Of a stretch of 60,802 nucleotides of DNA, positions 33,527 to 42,214 are shown piece by piece. Source of the DNA: Bacillota bacterium (GTDB taxonomy: Bacteria; Bacillota; Clostridia; Christensenellales; UMGS416); assembly GCA_023428265.1 (NCBI GenBank), contig JAEYYW010000084.1, forward strand, positions 1 through 60,802, read 5' to 3'. Position 1 is the stretch's first letter. Each line of letters starts with the position of its first letter. The notes under the pieces were generated by a model. The model was not told where the DNA came from, searched no databases, and saw only the letters and a program-made list of their open reading frames with translations. The translations under genes were made by a program, and so were the position numbers.

Positions 33527-34918
33527 TTATTCTGCCACTGCCGTGGCATCGGTGCTGCCCAGTGCCGCGACGGCTTCGTCATAAGCCTTCTTGATGCGGG
33601 TTTGCCCGGTGCCGGACAGCGTGCCGAGCAGGTCCGAACTCTCCTTGTATTTGCCGGCAGGCAGGATGGTGTACTTTTTGTCTTTCAGGTAAACCCAGGT
33701 GGGCACATAGGTCGCGTTTGTGATCGACACCATATTGGTTGCGGTATCCAGCCGGAAGGACACATTGAGGATCGCGCCGGTGTCTTTGTATTGCGCTTGC
33801 TGGCCGGAAACCAGGCTTCCCAATGAATAGGCCACAATGCCCTCGGTCTCAGTGCCGTCTTCCTTCTCAGCTTTGATTTTCTCAATCTTGTGCAGATATA
33901 GCGGGCCGCTGCCGATGATCAGATCGGCGCCGTAGCCGATGATCTTCTTGACCTGTGTAGTCATTGCAGATGTGGGCGTCTTGGCGCTGGCGTTGTCCCA
34001 GTGCAGCATTACGATCACAGCGTTGGCACCGGCTTCACGGGCGGCCTTCACGTCCTTCTTGATCGTCTCCAGGTTGATGTGCTTGATCGCGAAACGCATC
34101 TTGTCCGCAGAGATCAGATTCTTGAACTTCTCATCTTCGCTGTATGCCAGCACGGCAACCTTGACGTTTTTGTCCGGGATTGTGATCATCGGCGTGGCAT
34201 GATAATCGTCGGCGCTCAGGTATGCGCCTGTATGGGATAATCCGGCCTCGCTCATGAAGGAGATTGTCTTCTCCACACCGGAAAACCCTTTGTCAAAGAT
34301 GTGGCTGTGAGCGTTGCTCAAAAAATCAATGCCGGCACCCTTCATCGCCGTCAGGATAGACTCGGGCGTGTTGAACTTGGTGGTGCCGGAATAGGTGGCG
34401 TCCTTGCCGGCCAACGTGGATTCCAGCGTCGCCAGTGTGAGATCCGCCTTGGAAAGCGAATCCTTCATGCCGTCAAACATCGGCGCAAAGTCATACTCTC
34501 CGTCGCTGGTCTTTGCACCGGCAAGCGGGCCGGACTCGATCAGAATCTGGCCGGAGGCGCTTATGGTGAAGTCCACGAAAGGCGTTGGGGTGGCGGTGGG
34601 CTCCAGGGTTGAGGTTGGCTCAACGGTGGGCTCCTGCGTTGCGTCGGCGGAGGTGGGCGCAACCGAGGTCGTTGGCAGCGGGGTGGCCAGGCTGGTGCCG
34701 GCCGGCGTGGCAGAGGGCTGCCCGCCGCCGCTCCTCAACGCGTCTGACAGTGTGGGCCAAAGCAGCACGGCAACCACAACCACGGCGACCACGCCGCCGG
34801 CAATGCCGATCCACTTCCACATTGAATTGCCGCCGCCGGGGCGGTAAGGGCCCTGGTCGTATGGTCCGTCGCCATAGGACGAGAATTTCGCTCTGCTTCT
34901 GGAATATGTCTGGGGCAT
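33527..34918 (-). CDS. CapA-like (PGA_cap) surface protein, degenerate metal site
   Basis: 463 residues: a cytoplasmic N-terminus (1-33), one transmembrane helix (about 34-55), a Pro/Thr-rich stalk (about 65-112), then a CapA/PGA_cap-type calcineurin-like domain (about 115-390) and a helical C-terminus. Family motifs are recognisable but altered: DFLSNAHSHIFDKG where DFxSNANNHxxDyG is expected, MLHWDN instead of LHWGxEY, and IIGSGPLYLH instead of IIGxHPHxxQ. Several expected metal ligands are missing, so enzymatic activity is doubtful. ATG 34918 follows GGAGGG. Capsule function cannot be assumed. Confidence 0.75.
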   Translation of the reverse strand: MPQTYSRSRAKFSSYGDGPYDQGPYRPGGGNSMWKWIGIAGGVVAVVVVAVLLWPTLSDALRSGGGQPSATPAGTSLATPLPTTSVAPTSADATQEPTVEPTSTLEPTATPTPFVDFTISASGQILIESGPLAGAKTSDGEYDFAPMFDGMKDSLSKADLTLATLESTLAGKDATYSGTTKFNTPESILTAMKGAGIDFLSNAHSHIFDKGFSGVEKTISFMSEAGLSHTGAYLSADDYHATPMITIPDKNVKVAVLAYSEDEKFKNLISADKMRFAIKHINLETIKKDVKAAREAGANAVIVMLHWDNASAKTPTSAMTTQVKKIIGYGADLIIGSGPLYLHKIEKIKAEKEDGTETEGIVAYSLGSLVSGQQAQYKDTGAILNVSFRLDTATNMVSITNATYVPTWVYLKDKKYTILPAGKYKESSDLLGTLSGTGQTRIKKAYDEAVAALGSTDATAVAE

Positions 34919-35021
34919 GATTCATCCCTCCGTGTCTCAGGTTTATGGGCAATGGTGTGCGTTTCCATTTTAGAATGTTGCATCGTTGAAGTCATCTTCC
35001 GCATACAGGAAAACATGTTTT

Positions 35022-35050
35022 ATTATAGCATAATAGGTGCAACAGAGCAA
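35022..35050 (-). promoter_or_regulatory. Promoter of the CapA-like gene
   Basis: TTGCTC (35045-35050), a 17-base spacer and TATAAT (35022-35027) on the minus strand. Confidence 0.55.
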
Positions 35051-35087
35051 AACACGCTGCCTGCCAGATTATGGGCAGCCGGCGGAG

Positions 35088-35117
35088 TTGCGGCAGTGCT
35101 GCGGCCTGCGCTATAAT
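35088..35117 (+). promoter_or_regulatory. Promoter of the small gene at 35137
   Basis: TTGCGG, an 18-base spacer and consensus TATAAT (35112-35117). The in-frame ATG at 35116 overlaps this -10 element. Confidence 0.5.
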
Positions 35118-35136
35118 GAGCCGGGAGGAACTGTTT

Positions 35137-35418
35137 GTGGCAAGAATATGGGGGATTATCCGAATACGAGAGAGAATTGCTTCCGACGCCATCGTGGAGA
35201 TGGCAGTGCCGGATCTGGACGAGGCGCTGGACGGCTTGTGCCGCATGCTGGATGTGCCGCGCCCGGTTGTGCTCCGAAAGCACCGAAACGAGTTTCAGCG
35301 GTTCTACCGCACCCGCTTCAGCCCTGGGGACTTCATTGAGCAGGTGAGTTTTGCCGGCTTTGAAGTGGAGGAACTGCGGGAAAAGAAGAAGCAGGATCGG
35401 TTTCGCGATCAGGCATAA
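35137..35418 (+). CDS. Small conserved-looking hypothetical protein
   Basis: A 93-residue soluble protein starting at GTG 35137, eight bases after GGGAGG; the upstream ATG lies inside the promoter -10 box. It reads ARIWGIIRIRERIASDAIVEM, then LDGLCRMLDVPRPVVLRKHRNEF and FSPGDFIEQVSFAGFEVEELREKKKQD, with a charged C-terminus. I do not recognise a named family. The regular strand/helix pattern and the good terminator immediately after it support a real gene. The leader would be only about a dozen bases. Confidence 0.7.
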   Translation: MARIWGIIRIRERIASDAIVEMAVPDLDEALDGLCRMLDVPRPVVLRKHRNEFQRFYRTRFSPGDFIEQVSFAGFEVEELREKKKQDRFRDQA

Positions 35419-35421
35419 ACG

Positions 35422-35445
35422 AAAAAGCGCCGAAAGGCGCTTTTT
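35422..35445. terminator. Bidirectional terminator
   Basis: AAAAAGCGCC (35422-35431) pairs perfectly with GGCGCTTTTT (35436-35445) across a GAAA tetraloop, between convergent genes. Confidence 0.92.
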
Positions 35446-35466
35446 GATTGGTTTGTCTGGTTTTCC

Positions 35467-35682
35467 CTACCTGTCGTGCCGCTCCGGATTCCAGCGCTTG
35501 AACAGTATTGTGATGCACCACAACCCCGCCAACCCCACCAGAGAATAAATAATCCTGCTGATAGCACTCGTCTGGCCACCAAAGATCGCAGCCACCAGGT
35601 CAAACTGGAACAAGCCTATAAGCAGCCAATTGATGGCCCCGATGATTACCAGAGTCAGCGCAGTCTTGTCAAATGCCACCAT
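35467..35682 (-). CDS. DUF378 small membrane protein (YuzA-like)
   Basis: 71 residues with two transmembrane helices (about 8-33 and 42-62). The signature ALTLVIIGAINWLLIGLFQFDLVAAIFGG followed by SRIIYSLVGLAGLW is that of DUF378 proteins, whose function is unknown. It stands alone and ends at the bidirectional terminator. Confidence 0.9.
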   Translation of the reverse strand: MVAFDKTALTLVIIGAINWLLIGLFQFDLVAAIFGGQTSAISRIIYSLVGLAGLWCITILFKRWNPERHDR

Positions 35683-35777
35683 ATCTGATCACTCCTTGCT
35701 TTGATTTCATTTTGTAGTCTTTGCAAGGAGAGGCTTCTTATGCGTTGGCAAATTTTTGAAACAATCGCAGCCTTAGG

Positions 35778-36542
35778 CTACACCCTGGCTTTCAGGATGT
35801 TCTTAATGTCGTTGAACGTGATAAACCCGATGTCCGGATCGTCAATATCCACCGCCAGGCGGCCTTCTGTGCCGTCCTCGGCAATGAAACGCAGGATCAC
35901 AACACGGCTCATGTCCTGCCGCAGCTCCTTGCGCCACACAAGCATGCCGGGCACATATTTCTCCCATCCGGCCACAGGATAAATCATATTGGCCTTCAGG
36001 CCGCACTCTTCCGGCACATAGTCGATGATGAAAAAGGCGGCGATCTCGTTGGGGTTCACTTCCTTGCGGCCCAGCGTCTGCTCCAGGGTTTCGTCCGCCG
36101 GCAGCAGCTCCTCAATGTCTTCAAAGTAGCTGTCGTCTTCCACATACGCGGCCATCGGATAAGATTCCCCGGTCAATGGCCGGATGCCGTAGCCCAACGT
36201 GATGTGCTCCCCGGGAGACCGGGCCTGCGACAGGTTCTTCAGCAGTCTGGACAAATACATAAGCCCAGACTGGTTGCCGATGATCTGCACACCCTCCGTC
36301 TCGTCAAAACGCAGATGAAGCTTTTCATCCCCGGTGGTGCGCACCGCAAGCGACATCGCTTCGCGCATCAGCTTGGCCTGGCCGAGGCGCTCGGCGGCCT
36401 GCATCAAAAAGGCGTTGTAGCTGTCGGCATCGATGTTGGCGTCAGCATATTCCACGCACTTGAGAAACGTGCGCCGACGGTCAAGCTCGCTGCGCATATC
36501 GCAATCAGCGGTCAAGTTGTCCAGCAACGATTCAAAATCCAT
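35778..36542 (-). CDS. Hypothetical cytoplasmic protein
   Basis: 254 residues without signal peptide or membrane segment. The N-terminal half is helical (MDFESLLDNLTADCDMRSELDRRRTFLKCVEYA). The C-terminal half has alternating strands and acidic patches (AAYVEDDSYFEDIEELLPADETLEQ) and ends GFITFNDIKNILKARV. I do not recognise the family. ATG 36542 follows TTTGGAGAG. The frame extends upstream to 36785 but without a ribosome binding site. It lies 125 bases from the transglutaminase lipoprotein gene on the same strand. Confidence 0.75.
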   Translation of the reverse strand: MDFESLLDNLTADCDMRSELDRRRTFLKCVEYADANIDADSYNAFLMQAAERLGQAKLMREAMSLAVRTTGDEKLHLRFDETEGVQIIGNQSGLMYLSRLLKNLSQARSPGEHITLGYGIRPLTGESYPMAAYVEDDSYFEDIEELLPADETLEQTLGRKEVNPNEIAAFFIIDYVPEECGLKANMIYPVAGWEKYVPGMLVWRKELRQDMSRVVILRFIAEDGTEGRLAVDIDDPDIGFITFNDIKNILKARV

Positions 36543-36667
36543 CCATTCTCTCCAAAGAAAAGCTCCACCCAGATGTTCATACGCTGAATGGAAACCAAGT
36601 ATAACACAGAAGAAGGTGCGGTTGAACGTTTGGGTGAAAAAACCGCACAGCACCGGGGTGCCGCAGG

Positions 36668-38329
36668 CTAACGCCCCGCCTGGATCATGATGCGCATCGC
36701 GCGGCCTGCCTCCATCACCGCGCCTTGGGCAGAGGGCGCTTCTTTTCTGAGGTATAGATCCACTGCGCCTTCGTCGGCAACGCACTCCCTCGGGCGAACC
36801 GTCAGCGTGGTGCCGTCCGGACTCCAGTAGAAATGCAGCGGGATTGGGTCGCCTTGCCGGTCAACCAGATAAACGAGCTCGCTCCAGTCCGCGTTTGTGT
36901 CCATCGGCTCAGAGAACCGGATCTGCGTGCTGAACGAACGGCTGCGCGGCACAACAGCCTCCTGCAGGCGGGAGACCTGTTCGGACTCCGGCTCACCGGG
37001 CAGCAAGGAGGTCAGGCGGAGTGTCTTGAGACCGGCCGGTTCTGAGCTTGCGCCATACTGATGCGTGCCCCTGTGTATGTTGAGATAGGTGAAATAACCG
37101 GATTTGTCCACCACCTCAGGCTTTGAGCCCGGCTTCAGCCGATACAAAAAGCCATCATTCATGTCAACAAAATAGAGCGTGCCGTGATAAAACGCCATCC
37201 TGCCGGCAGGCTGATCGGCAAGCACGGCTTCATCGGTGCAATCCAGGTTCATCGACATCACCTGGTAGCCACGGGCGAAATAGATTTTCTGGCCGTCTGT
37301 GTCCAGTGCGTAATAATAGACGGCGTCACGGTAAGCCTGAAAGGAGGTGCTGTCGCAGACGGGCACCGCTGGGGCTCCCTCATCGCCGGGATAACCGATC
37401 ATGATCTCCTCTTTTTCATAACCGGCATTCCGGAGCCCCTCCATGCGGGCGGCATCGTCCATCAGGGCCGTATCCAGCTTGTTCAGGCCATCCGTGGTGT
37501 TTCCGGCGCCCCAGGTGACATCGCCATGATATGTTTTGTTGTCGATGGTGACGATGTTCCAGGCATGGCTTGTGTTGGCGATATACTTCACAGGAACGCC
37601 CAGGCTGTCCAGAGCCACTGTCATCAGCATGGCATAACCATCGCAGATCCCTTGCCCCTTTACCAGGATGCTGTAGGGGCTGAAGGTCAGGAAATCGGTC
37701 ATGTCAGAGGAGTAGCTCGATGTTTCGCAAAGATACTGATAGACTGCCAGGTACTTCTGCAAATCAGTGCCATCGGGCCTGGCCACATTGTGAAGCAGAT
37801 GGCTGAATTTGGCGTAGAAGGTCTCCTTGCCGCGTTCAGCCTCCTCTTTTGTGCCCCGATAGGTGAAGGTTATGGTTTTTCCGTCTTTGCTTTGCTTGGC
37901 AAATTCCAGATAGAAGAATCGGAATTGGCCTTCCACGTAAAGGCTTTCGCAGGTGCCCAGGACTTGCTGCCTGCTCAGATCAAATCCGGATATATCCAGT
38001 GTGGGCTGAAACTGATCAACGGCGCGATACAGGGCGTTATACAACTCCCGATCGGGATGATAAACCCTGGCAGCATACCGGTTGACCGTGGAAAACGGCT
38101 CCTCAACGTCGGAAGCAGATACCGACTGATCCGGCACAGCGGTGATTGAAACCACCTGTGGGATCACCGGTGTGGACGTGGGCTCCGGAGTTACCGCCTC
38201 AGTGGGCTGCGGAGTGGCCGTAACAATCGCCGTAGCAGACGGCGCCTGGGAATGCACCTGGGCTGAACACCCGGCCAGCAAAGCCGCCAAGCATAACACC
38301 ACCAAAAGGCTGCGAAAATTCCTCTTCAA
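36668..38329 (-). CDS. Transglutaminase-like domain lipoprotein
   Basis: About 553 residues: signal peptide with lipobox LLAGC near residue 20, a Pro/Thr-rich stalk (about 30-60), a transglutaminase-like cysteine protease domain (about 90-290) and a beta-rich region reading like a DUF5050/propeller-like segment (about 310-420). A C-terminal Big_5-type Ig-like domain (about 450-530, FSTQIRFSEPMD...DGTTLTVRP) follows. The catalytic Cys-His-Asp triad is intact (GQGICDGYA, TSHAWNIV, YHGDVTWG). TTG 38329 is chosen because GAGG lies six bases before it and gives MKRNFRSLLVVL; ATG 38335 abuts the GAGG. It is probably an extracellular peptidoglycan or peptide processing enzyme. Confidence 0.87.
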   Translation of the reverse strand: MKRNFRSLLVVLCLAALLAGCSAQVHSQAPSATAIVTATPQPTEAVTPEPTSTPVIPQVVSITAVPDQSVSASDVEEPFSTVNRYAARVYHPDRELYNALYRAVDQFQPTLDISGFDLSRQQVLGTCESLYVEGQFRFFYLEFAKQSKDGKTITFTYRGTKEEAERGKETFYAKFSHLLHNVARPDGTDLQKYLAVYQYLCETSSYSSDMTDFLTFSPYSILVKGQGICDGYAMLMTVALDSLGVPVKYIANTSHAWNIVTIDNKTYHGDVTWGAGNTTDGLNKLDTALMDDAARMEGLRNAGYEKEEIMIGYPGDEGAPAVPVCDSTSFQAYRDAVYYYALDTDGQKIYFARGYQVMSMNLDCTDEAVLADQPAGRMAFYHGTLYFVDMNDGFLYRLKPGSKPEVVDKSGYFTYLNIHRGTHQYGASSEPAGLKTLRLTSLLPGEPESEQVSRLQEAVVPRSRSFSTQIRFSEPMDTNADWSELVYLVDRQGDPIPLHFYWSPDGTTLTVRPRECVADEGAVDLYLRKEAPSAQGAVMEAGRAMRIMIQAGR

Positions 38330-38368
38330 TACCATCCTCACTTGATCATGAATTTGGATAATATGCGT

Positions 38369-38812
38369 TTAGCAGAGCCGGTCCAGCGCAACGCTGACCA
38401 TTTCCTCAAGTTGCTGCGCGACGCGCTCATAATCGGCGCCCGATCCCATCCAGGGATCCTCCACATCGCCGCCTACCCCGGTGTAGTCGCAAAGTGCCAA
38501 TACCTTGTGGCCATATTGCGGCAGCTCCTCAATGAGCGTGTAGGCCTGCTGCCTGGTCATAGTGAGAACCAGGTTCGCCTCCTGCACCATCTGCGCGGAA
38601 ATCTGCACCGCCTGCCTGCGGCCAATGTCAATATCCCGCGCAGCCATGGCCTCCACGGCGTATTTGGACGCCCGTGACCCCGGAGCCGCCTGCAAGCCGG
38701 CAGACTGTATGTCCAAACCGGAAATCCCTCTCCGGCTGGCTTCTCGCTTCATCAGCGCCTCCGCCATCGGGCTGCGGCAAGTGTTTCCTGAGCATACCAA
38801 CAGAACCTTCAT
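38369..38812 (-). CDS. Low-molecular-weight protein-tyrosine phosphatase family (YwlE-like)
   Basis: A 147-residue phosphatase. The P-loop VLLVCSGNTCRSPMAEAL holds the nucleophilic Cys and Arg at the extreme N-terminus, and the general acid Asp is in VEDPWMG. The VCSGNTCRSPMAE form with Thr after the Asn is typical of YwlE-type protein-arginine phosphatases, so arginine dephosphorylation is likely but not proven. It follows sua5 by eight bases, the same neighbour order as ywlC-ywlE in Bacillus. Confidence 0.9.
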   Translation of the reverse strand: MKVLLVCSGNTCRSPMAEALMKREASRRGISGLDIQSAGLQAAPGSRASKYAVEAMAARDIDIGRRQAVQISAQMVQEANLVLTMTRQQAYTLIEELPQYGHKVLALCDYTGVGGDVEDPWMGSGADYERVAQQLEEMVSVALDRLC

Positions 38813-38820
38813 TCTTCACC

Positions 38821-39849
38821 TCATGCCTGAATATAACGGAACCCGGCTGCCCGCAGAAGCCTGTTCATCACAGCCAACCCGATTCCTCTGGGCTCCACCG
38901 CTTCGGCAAACACATCGGTTCTGCCGTCGGCGTCCACCCGGCGCAGCGCTTCAAACAGTGACGCGCCCACGCTTACATCGTTTCCCTCTACCCCCAGCGT
39001 GTATACCGCCCGGCCCGCATACCTGCCCTCATGGCCAGCGCATGCCAGAATGGCCGGGTTGCGGCCTGCCCCCAGAACCTCGTCGTAAAGAGCGGTGATC
39101 CGCTCCGCCGCCCCCAACCCATCCACCACCGTGAGCGCGGCCTTGGGCGCGTAGTGGCGGTATTTCATGCCCGGCGACTGGGCCACAGCCGCTTCCTCCA
39201 GCTTGCCCAGCACCGCTTGGTCCACCTCCACGGGGCCGGCCACCGCTTCCAGCTGCTCCAGCGTGACACCGCCGGGCCTGAGAAGCCTGGGGCTCCCGCC
39301 GGCCAGCGTGACCACGGTGGATTCCAGGCCCACCTCGCAAGCCCCCCCGTCCAGAATGAGCGGGATGCGGCCATCCATATCCTCCAGCACCGCGGCGGCG
39401 GTGGTGGGGCTTGGGCGCCCGCTCAGGTTGGCGCTGGGCGCCGCCAGCGGAAACCCGCAGCGCTCAATGAGCTTCCTGGCCCATCGGTTTGCCGGGCAGC
39501 GCACAGCCACCGTGGGCAAACCCGCCCTTGCAGCCAGCGGCACCAAGCCCGATGAGGGCAGGATGATCGTGAGCGGCCCCGGCCAGAAGGCTTCCATCAA
39601 CTGCTTTGCCCGGGCCGGAACATCCTGGACAAGTGGCTTGATTTCTCCTTGATCCGCGATGTGCAGGATGAAGGGGTTGTCCTTTGGCCTGCCCTTGGCC
39701 TCATAGATGCGCTCCACCGCCTGAGAGTCCAGGCCATTGGCGCCAAGCCCGTAGACGGTTTCGGTCGGGAATGCGACGACGGACCCGCCACGCAGCAACT
39801 CCGCCGCCCGGCTGATGCTTTCTTCGCTTACTTGCAAAACTTCGGTCAA
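38821..39849 (-). CDS. ywlC: L-threonylcarbamoyladenylate synthase (Sua5/YwlC)
   Basis: A 342-residue enzyme making threonylcarbamoyl-AMP from threonine, bicarbonate and ATP for t6A37 tRNA modification. The YrdC domain (about residues 10-195) has GGSVVAFPTETVYGLGANG, KGRPKDNPFILHI, LAAPSANLSGRPSPT and STVVTL. The Sua5 C-terminal domain (about 230-342) begins after the linker SPGMKYRHYAPKA. TTG 39849 is favoured because GAGG lies six bases upstream, but GTG 39870 in the same frame is possible. It is co-transcribed with the downstream phosphatase. Confidence 0.94.
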   Translation of the reverse strand: MTEVLQVSEESISRAAELLRGGSVVAFPTETVYGLGANGLDSQAVERIYEAKGRPKDNPFILHIADQGEIKPLVQDVPARAKQLMEAFWPGPLTIILPSSGLVPLAARAGLPTVAVRCPANRWARKLIERCGFPLAAPSANLSGRPSPTTAAAVLEDMDGRIPLILDGGACEVGLESTVVTLAGGSPRLLRPGGVTLEQLEAVAGPVEVDQAVLGKLEEAAVAQSPGMKYRHYAPKAALTVVDGLGAAERITALYDEVLGAGRNPAILACAGHEGRYAGRAVYTLGVEGNDVSVGASLFEALRRVDADGRTDVFAEAVEPRGIGLAVMNRLLRAAGFRYIQA

Positions 39850-39917
39850 TTGCTTCCTCTTTACACGCACAATCGGCGGAGCTTTCCCCGCCGACTCTCA
39901 TCGCCCTGATTTTTCAA

Positions 39918-40670
39918 TCACATCGTGGACAGCAGCTTTTCGATTTCCTCAAACCGGTCGTGGGTAATCAGCGCGTCCAGATCGGTGTTGCGGAGCTTGG
40001 CGATGTAGGTCCACCGGCCGTAAGGATACACCTCATAAACCATCGAGAGGTTTATTATATACGATTTATGGCTGCGGATAAACACATTCTTGTCCAGCCG
40101 GTCATACAGCTCCGAAAGTGTCTCGCTGGTCGCGATCCTGCCGCCGTTGGCTGTGAAGATCACGGTGCTGCGCTCCTCGCGCTGGATCAGCACGATTTCA
40201 TCGGCGTCGATCAGGCTGATGCCGTCCTTGTGACGCACCATCAGCTTTCGGATGCCCCGGGGGGTTACTTCCTCATTTTTGCGCACTGCCGCGTCGCGCT
40301 GCAGGAAGCGGGCAAGCACCTTGGCAAGCGTTTCTTTCACGCGCTCCACCCGGAAGGGCTTGACCAGATAATCAAAGGCATAGACCTCGAAGGCTTCCTT
40401 CATGTAATGCTCATGGGCCGTGGCAAAAAGAATCGTGACCCTGGGGTCGGTGTCAAAAATCTGCCGGGCGCACTCCACGCCGTCCATCTCCGGCATCTCC
40501 ACATCCAGGAAGACAACCTGCGGCCGCTCCCGTTCAAAAAGCGCAAGCGCATCCCTGCCGTTTTTCGCCTCGCCGCAGAGCTCAAAGCCTTCGGTCTTTT
40601 CCAGCAGGCGCTTGATGACAAGGCGCATCCCGTCGTCATCGTCGGCCACCAGCACCTTCAGTTGGCGCAT
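39918..40670 (-). CDS. LytTR-family response regulator
   Basis: 250 residues: a receiver domain (1-125) with acidic DDDD at 10-13, phospho-acceptor Asp56 (VVFLDVEMPEMDG), Thr/Ala switch (FATAHEHYM) and Lys in YLVKPF. A linker and a LytTR DNA-binding domain (about 145-250, ERSTVIFTANGGRIATSETLSELYDRL...FIRSHKSYIINL) follow. Its start overlaps the end of the sensor kinase gene by 13 bases. Targets of LytTR regulators are often exported peptides or murein hydrolase regulators. No obvious target is adjacent. Confidence 0.95.
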   Translation of the reverse strand: MRQLKVLVADDDDGMRLVIKRLLEKTEGFELCGEAKNGRDALALFERERPQVVFLDVEMPEMDGVECARQIFDTDPRVTILFATAHEHYMKEAFEVYAFDYLVKPFRVERVKETLAKVLARFLQRDAAVRKNEEVTPRGIRKLMVRHKDGISLIDADEIVLIQREERSTVIFTANGGRIATSETLSELYDRLDKNVFIRSHKSYIINLSMVYEVYPYGRWTYIAKLRNTDLDALITHDRFEEIEKLLSTM

Positions 40671-41554
40671 TCGTTCAGCCCCCTGGTCTCATTGGTCTTT
40701 GGAATGGAGCCGGTGAAGCGGGTCCATTCGCCATTTAGGCACACAGCAATGGCGCCGCCGCGATTCTCCAGCGTCTCGCGCACAATGTGAAGGCCCAACC
40801 CCTGCCCCTTTTCGCCCTTGGTTGTGAACCCCGGGTCGAAGATTTGCTCCAGGATGTTGTCTGGGATCTGCGGCCCATTGTTTTCCACAGCGAAGTTGAA
40901 GCCGCCTAGTTCTTCCCACAGCAGGATCCGGATCTTTGCGTTCGCGGTGCCTTCCAGCGCGTCAAAGGCATTGTCGATGATGTTACCCAGCACGCCGCAC
41001 AACTCCCAGGGTTCCATCGCAAGCCCCGTGGCCCGCGACCGGATGTCATACTCCATCGCAACACCACGGGCCTGGGCTGCCTCAGCCTTGGCGGCCAGCA
41101 GCGCGTTCACGGCGGCATTGTCGGTGCGCATCAATTTGGATATATTGCGGATGTCTTTATACACGCGATCGATATAGGCGCAGGCTTCCTTGTAATCCCC
41201 CAGCTCCATCAGGCCATAAACCACCTGCAGATGGTTCATGAAGTCATGCCGCTGCGTGCGCAGCTTGCGGTTGAGCTCCGTCGCGCTCTCCAGCGTGGCT
41301 TCCACCTCTGCCATTTCGCGCTCGGCATTGAAGAAATGGAGCGCCCGATTCATCATCGTGAAATTCTCCACAAGGATAAACACAATCAGAAGCACAAGCA
41401 GCACTGTGGCAGGCACCGTGTTCTTGGTGAAAAACATCAGCGCAAGGGCAAAAACGAGGAGGATCTGCATCCACTCCGCAGCCGCGACCACGATGATGGC
41501 CCGCCGGATGTTGAGGTGGCGGGGCGTTTTGCTTTTCTTCACAGGTTTCGCCAC
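40658..41554 (-). CDS. GHKL sensor histidine kinase (SpoOB-like type)
   Basis: A 298-residue kinase with two transmembrane helices (about residues 18-42 and 47-65) and almost no external part. A dimerisation helix carries the phospho-acceptor His in LRTQRHDFMNHLQVVYGL, and the ATPase domain contains GVLGNIIDNAFDAL, VENNGPQIP and GEKGQGLGLHIVRE. The RHDFxNHL box defines the SpoOB-type kinases that pair with LytTR or CitB regulators. With no sensory ectodomain, it must sense via its helices or a partner. The GTG start 41554 lies three bases after the MBL-hydrolase stop. Confidence 0.93.
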   Translation of the reverse strand: MAKPVKKSKTPRHLNIRRAIIVVAAAEWMQILLVFALALMFFTKNTVPATVLLVLLIVFILVENFTMMNRALHFFNAEREMAEVEATLESATELNRKLRTQRHDFMNHLQVVYGLMELGDYKEACAYIDRVYKDIRNISKLMRTDNAAVNALLAAKAEAAQARGVAMEYDIRSRATGLAMEPWELCGVLGNIIDNAFDALEGTANAKIRILLWEELGGFNFAVENNGPQIPDNILEQIFDPGFTTKGEKGQGLGLHIVRETLENRGGAIAVCLNGEWTRFTGSIPKTNETRGLNECAN

Positions 41555-41557
41555 TGG

Positions 41558-42193
41558 TCAATCCCTCAGATAGTCCAGAACCAACACCGCCGGGCCGGCG
41601 TAATCTTTAGCGACATCCACGGAGCTTCCCGCCTGGCGTTTGGCTCCCATAAGCGCCTCAAAGGCATCCACCGGGGCAATGGGAATCTCACCGGCCCCAG
41701 TGGCAAAATGCATCGGGATTGTGAGCCTGGCTCCGACTTTCCCAGCGATTCTTGCGGCGGCCTCCGCATCGATTGTGTAGAACCCGCCCACCGGGATCAT
41801 CAGCACATCCGGTTTTCCAATGGCGGCAAACACGTCGTCAGAAGGCGTATCCCCCAGGTCGCCCAAATGGCACACCCGGAGTCCGTCGGCCTCGATCACA
41901 AAAATGGTGTTGGGGCCGCGTTTCGCACCCTGCTCTTCGTCATGGAAGCTGGGCAGGCCGGTCAGGCGCACGGTTTTCACTTCCGTTTCGCCAACACCGC
42001 GGACGATCACCGGGCTGCCCTCAATCCATCCGGTGAAGTTATGGTCAAAATGCTCATGGCTCACCGTAACTACATCCACGGGCCGCGGATGGGCAGGATA
42101 ACCCACGTTTGGATGATACGGATCGCATATGATCACAGTGCCGTCAGAAAGAACCAACTCAAAACAAGCCTGGCCGAACCATGTGATTTTCAT
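41558..42193 (-). CDS. Metallo-beta-lactamase fold metal-dependent hydrolase (UPF0173-like)
   Basis: A 211-residue MBL-fold enzyme. The metal motif is VSHEHFDHNF (HxHxDH), with further ligands in HDEEQGAKRGPNTIFVIE, CHLGDLGDTP and PMHFATG. It resembles UPF0173/YtkL-type hydrolases whose substrates are unknown. It is tightly packed between a DUF1934 gene (21 bases upstream) and the sensor kinase (three bases downstream), so it is probably transcribed with the two-component system. Confidence 0.88.
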   Translation of the reverse strand: MKITWFGQACFELVLSDGTVIICDPYHPNVGYPAHPRPVDVVTVSHEHFDHNFTGWIEGSPVIVRGVGETEVKTVRLTGLPSFHDEEQGAKRGPNTIFVIEADGLRVCHLGDLGDTPSDDVFAAIGKPDVLMIPVGGFYTIDAEAAARIAGKVGARLTIPMHFATGAGEIPIAPVDAFEALMGAKRQAGSSVDVAKDYAGPAVLVLDYLRD

Positions 42194-42214
42194 ACTTGAT
42201 CCCTCCGAACCTGA

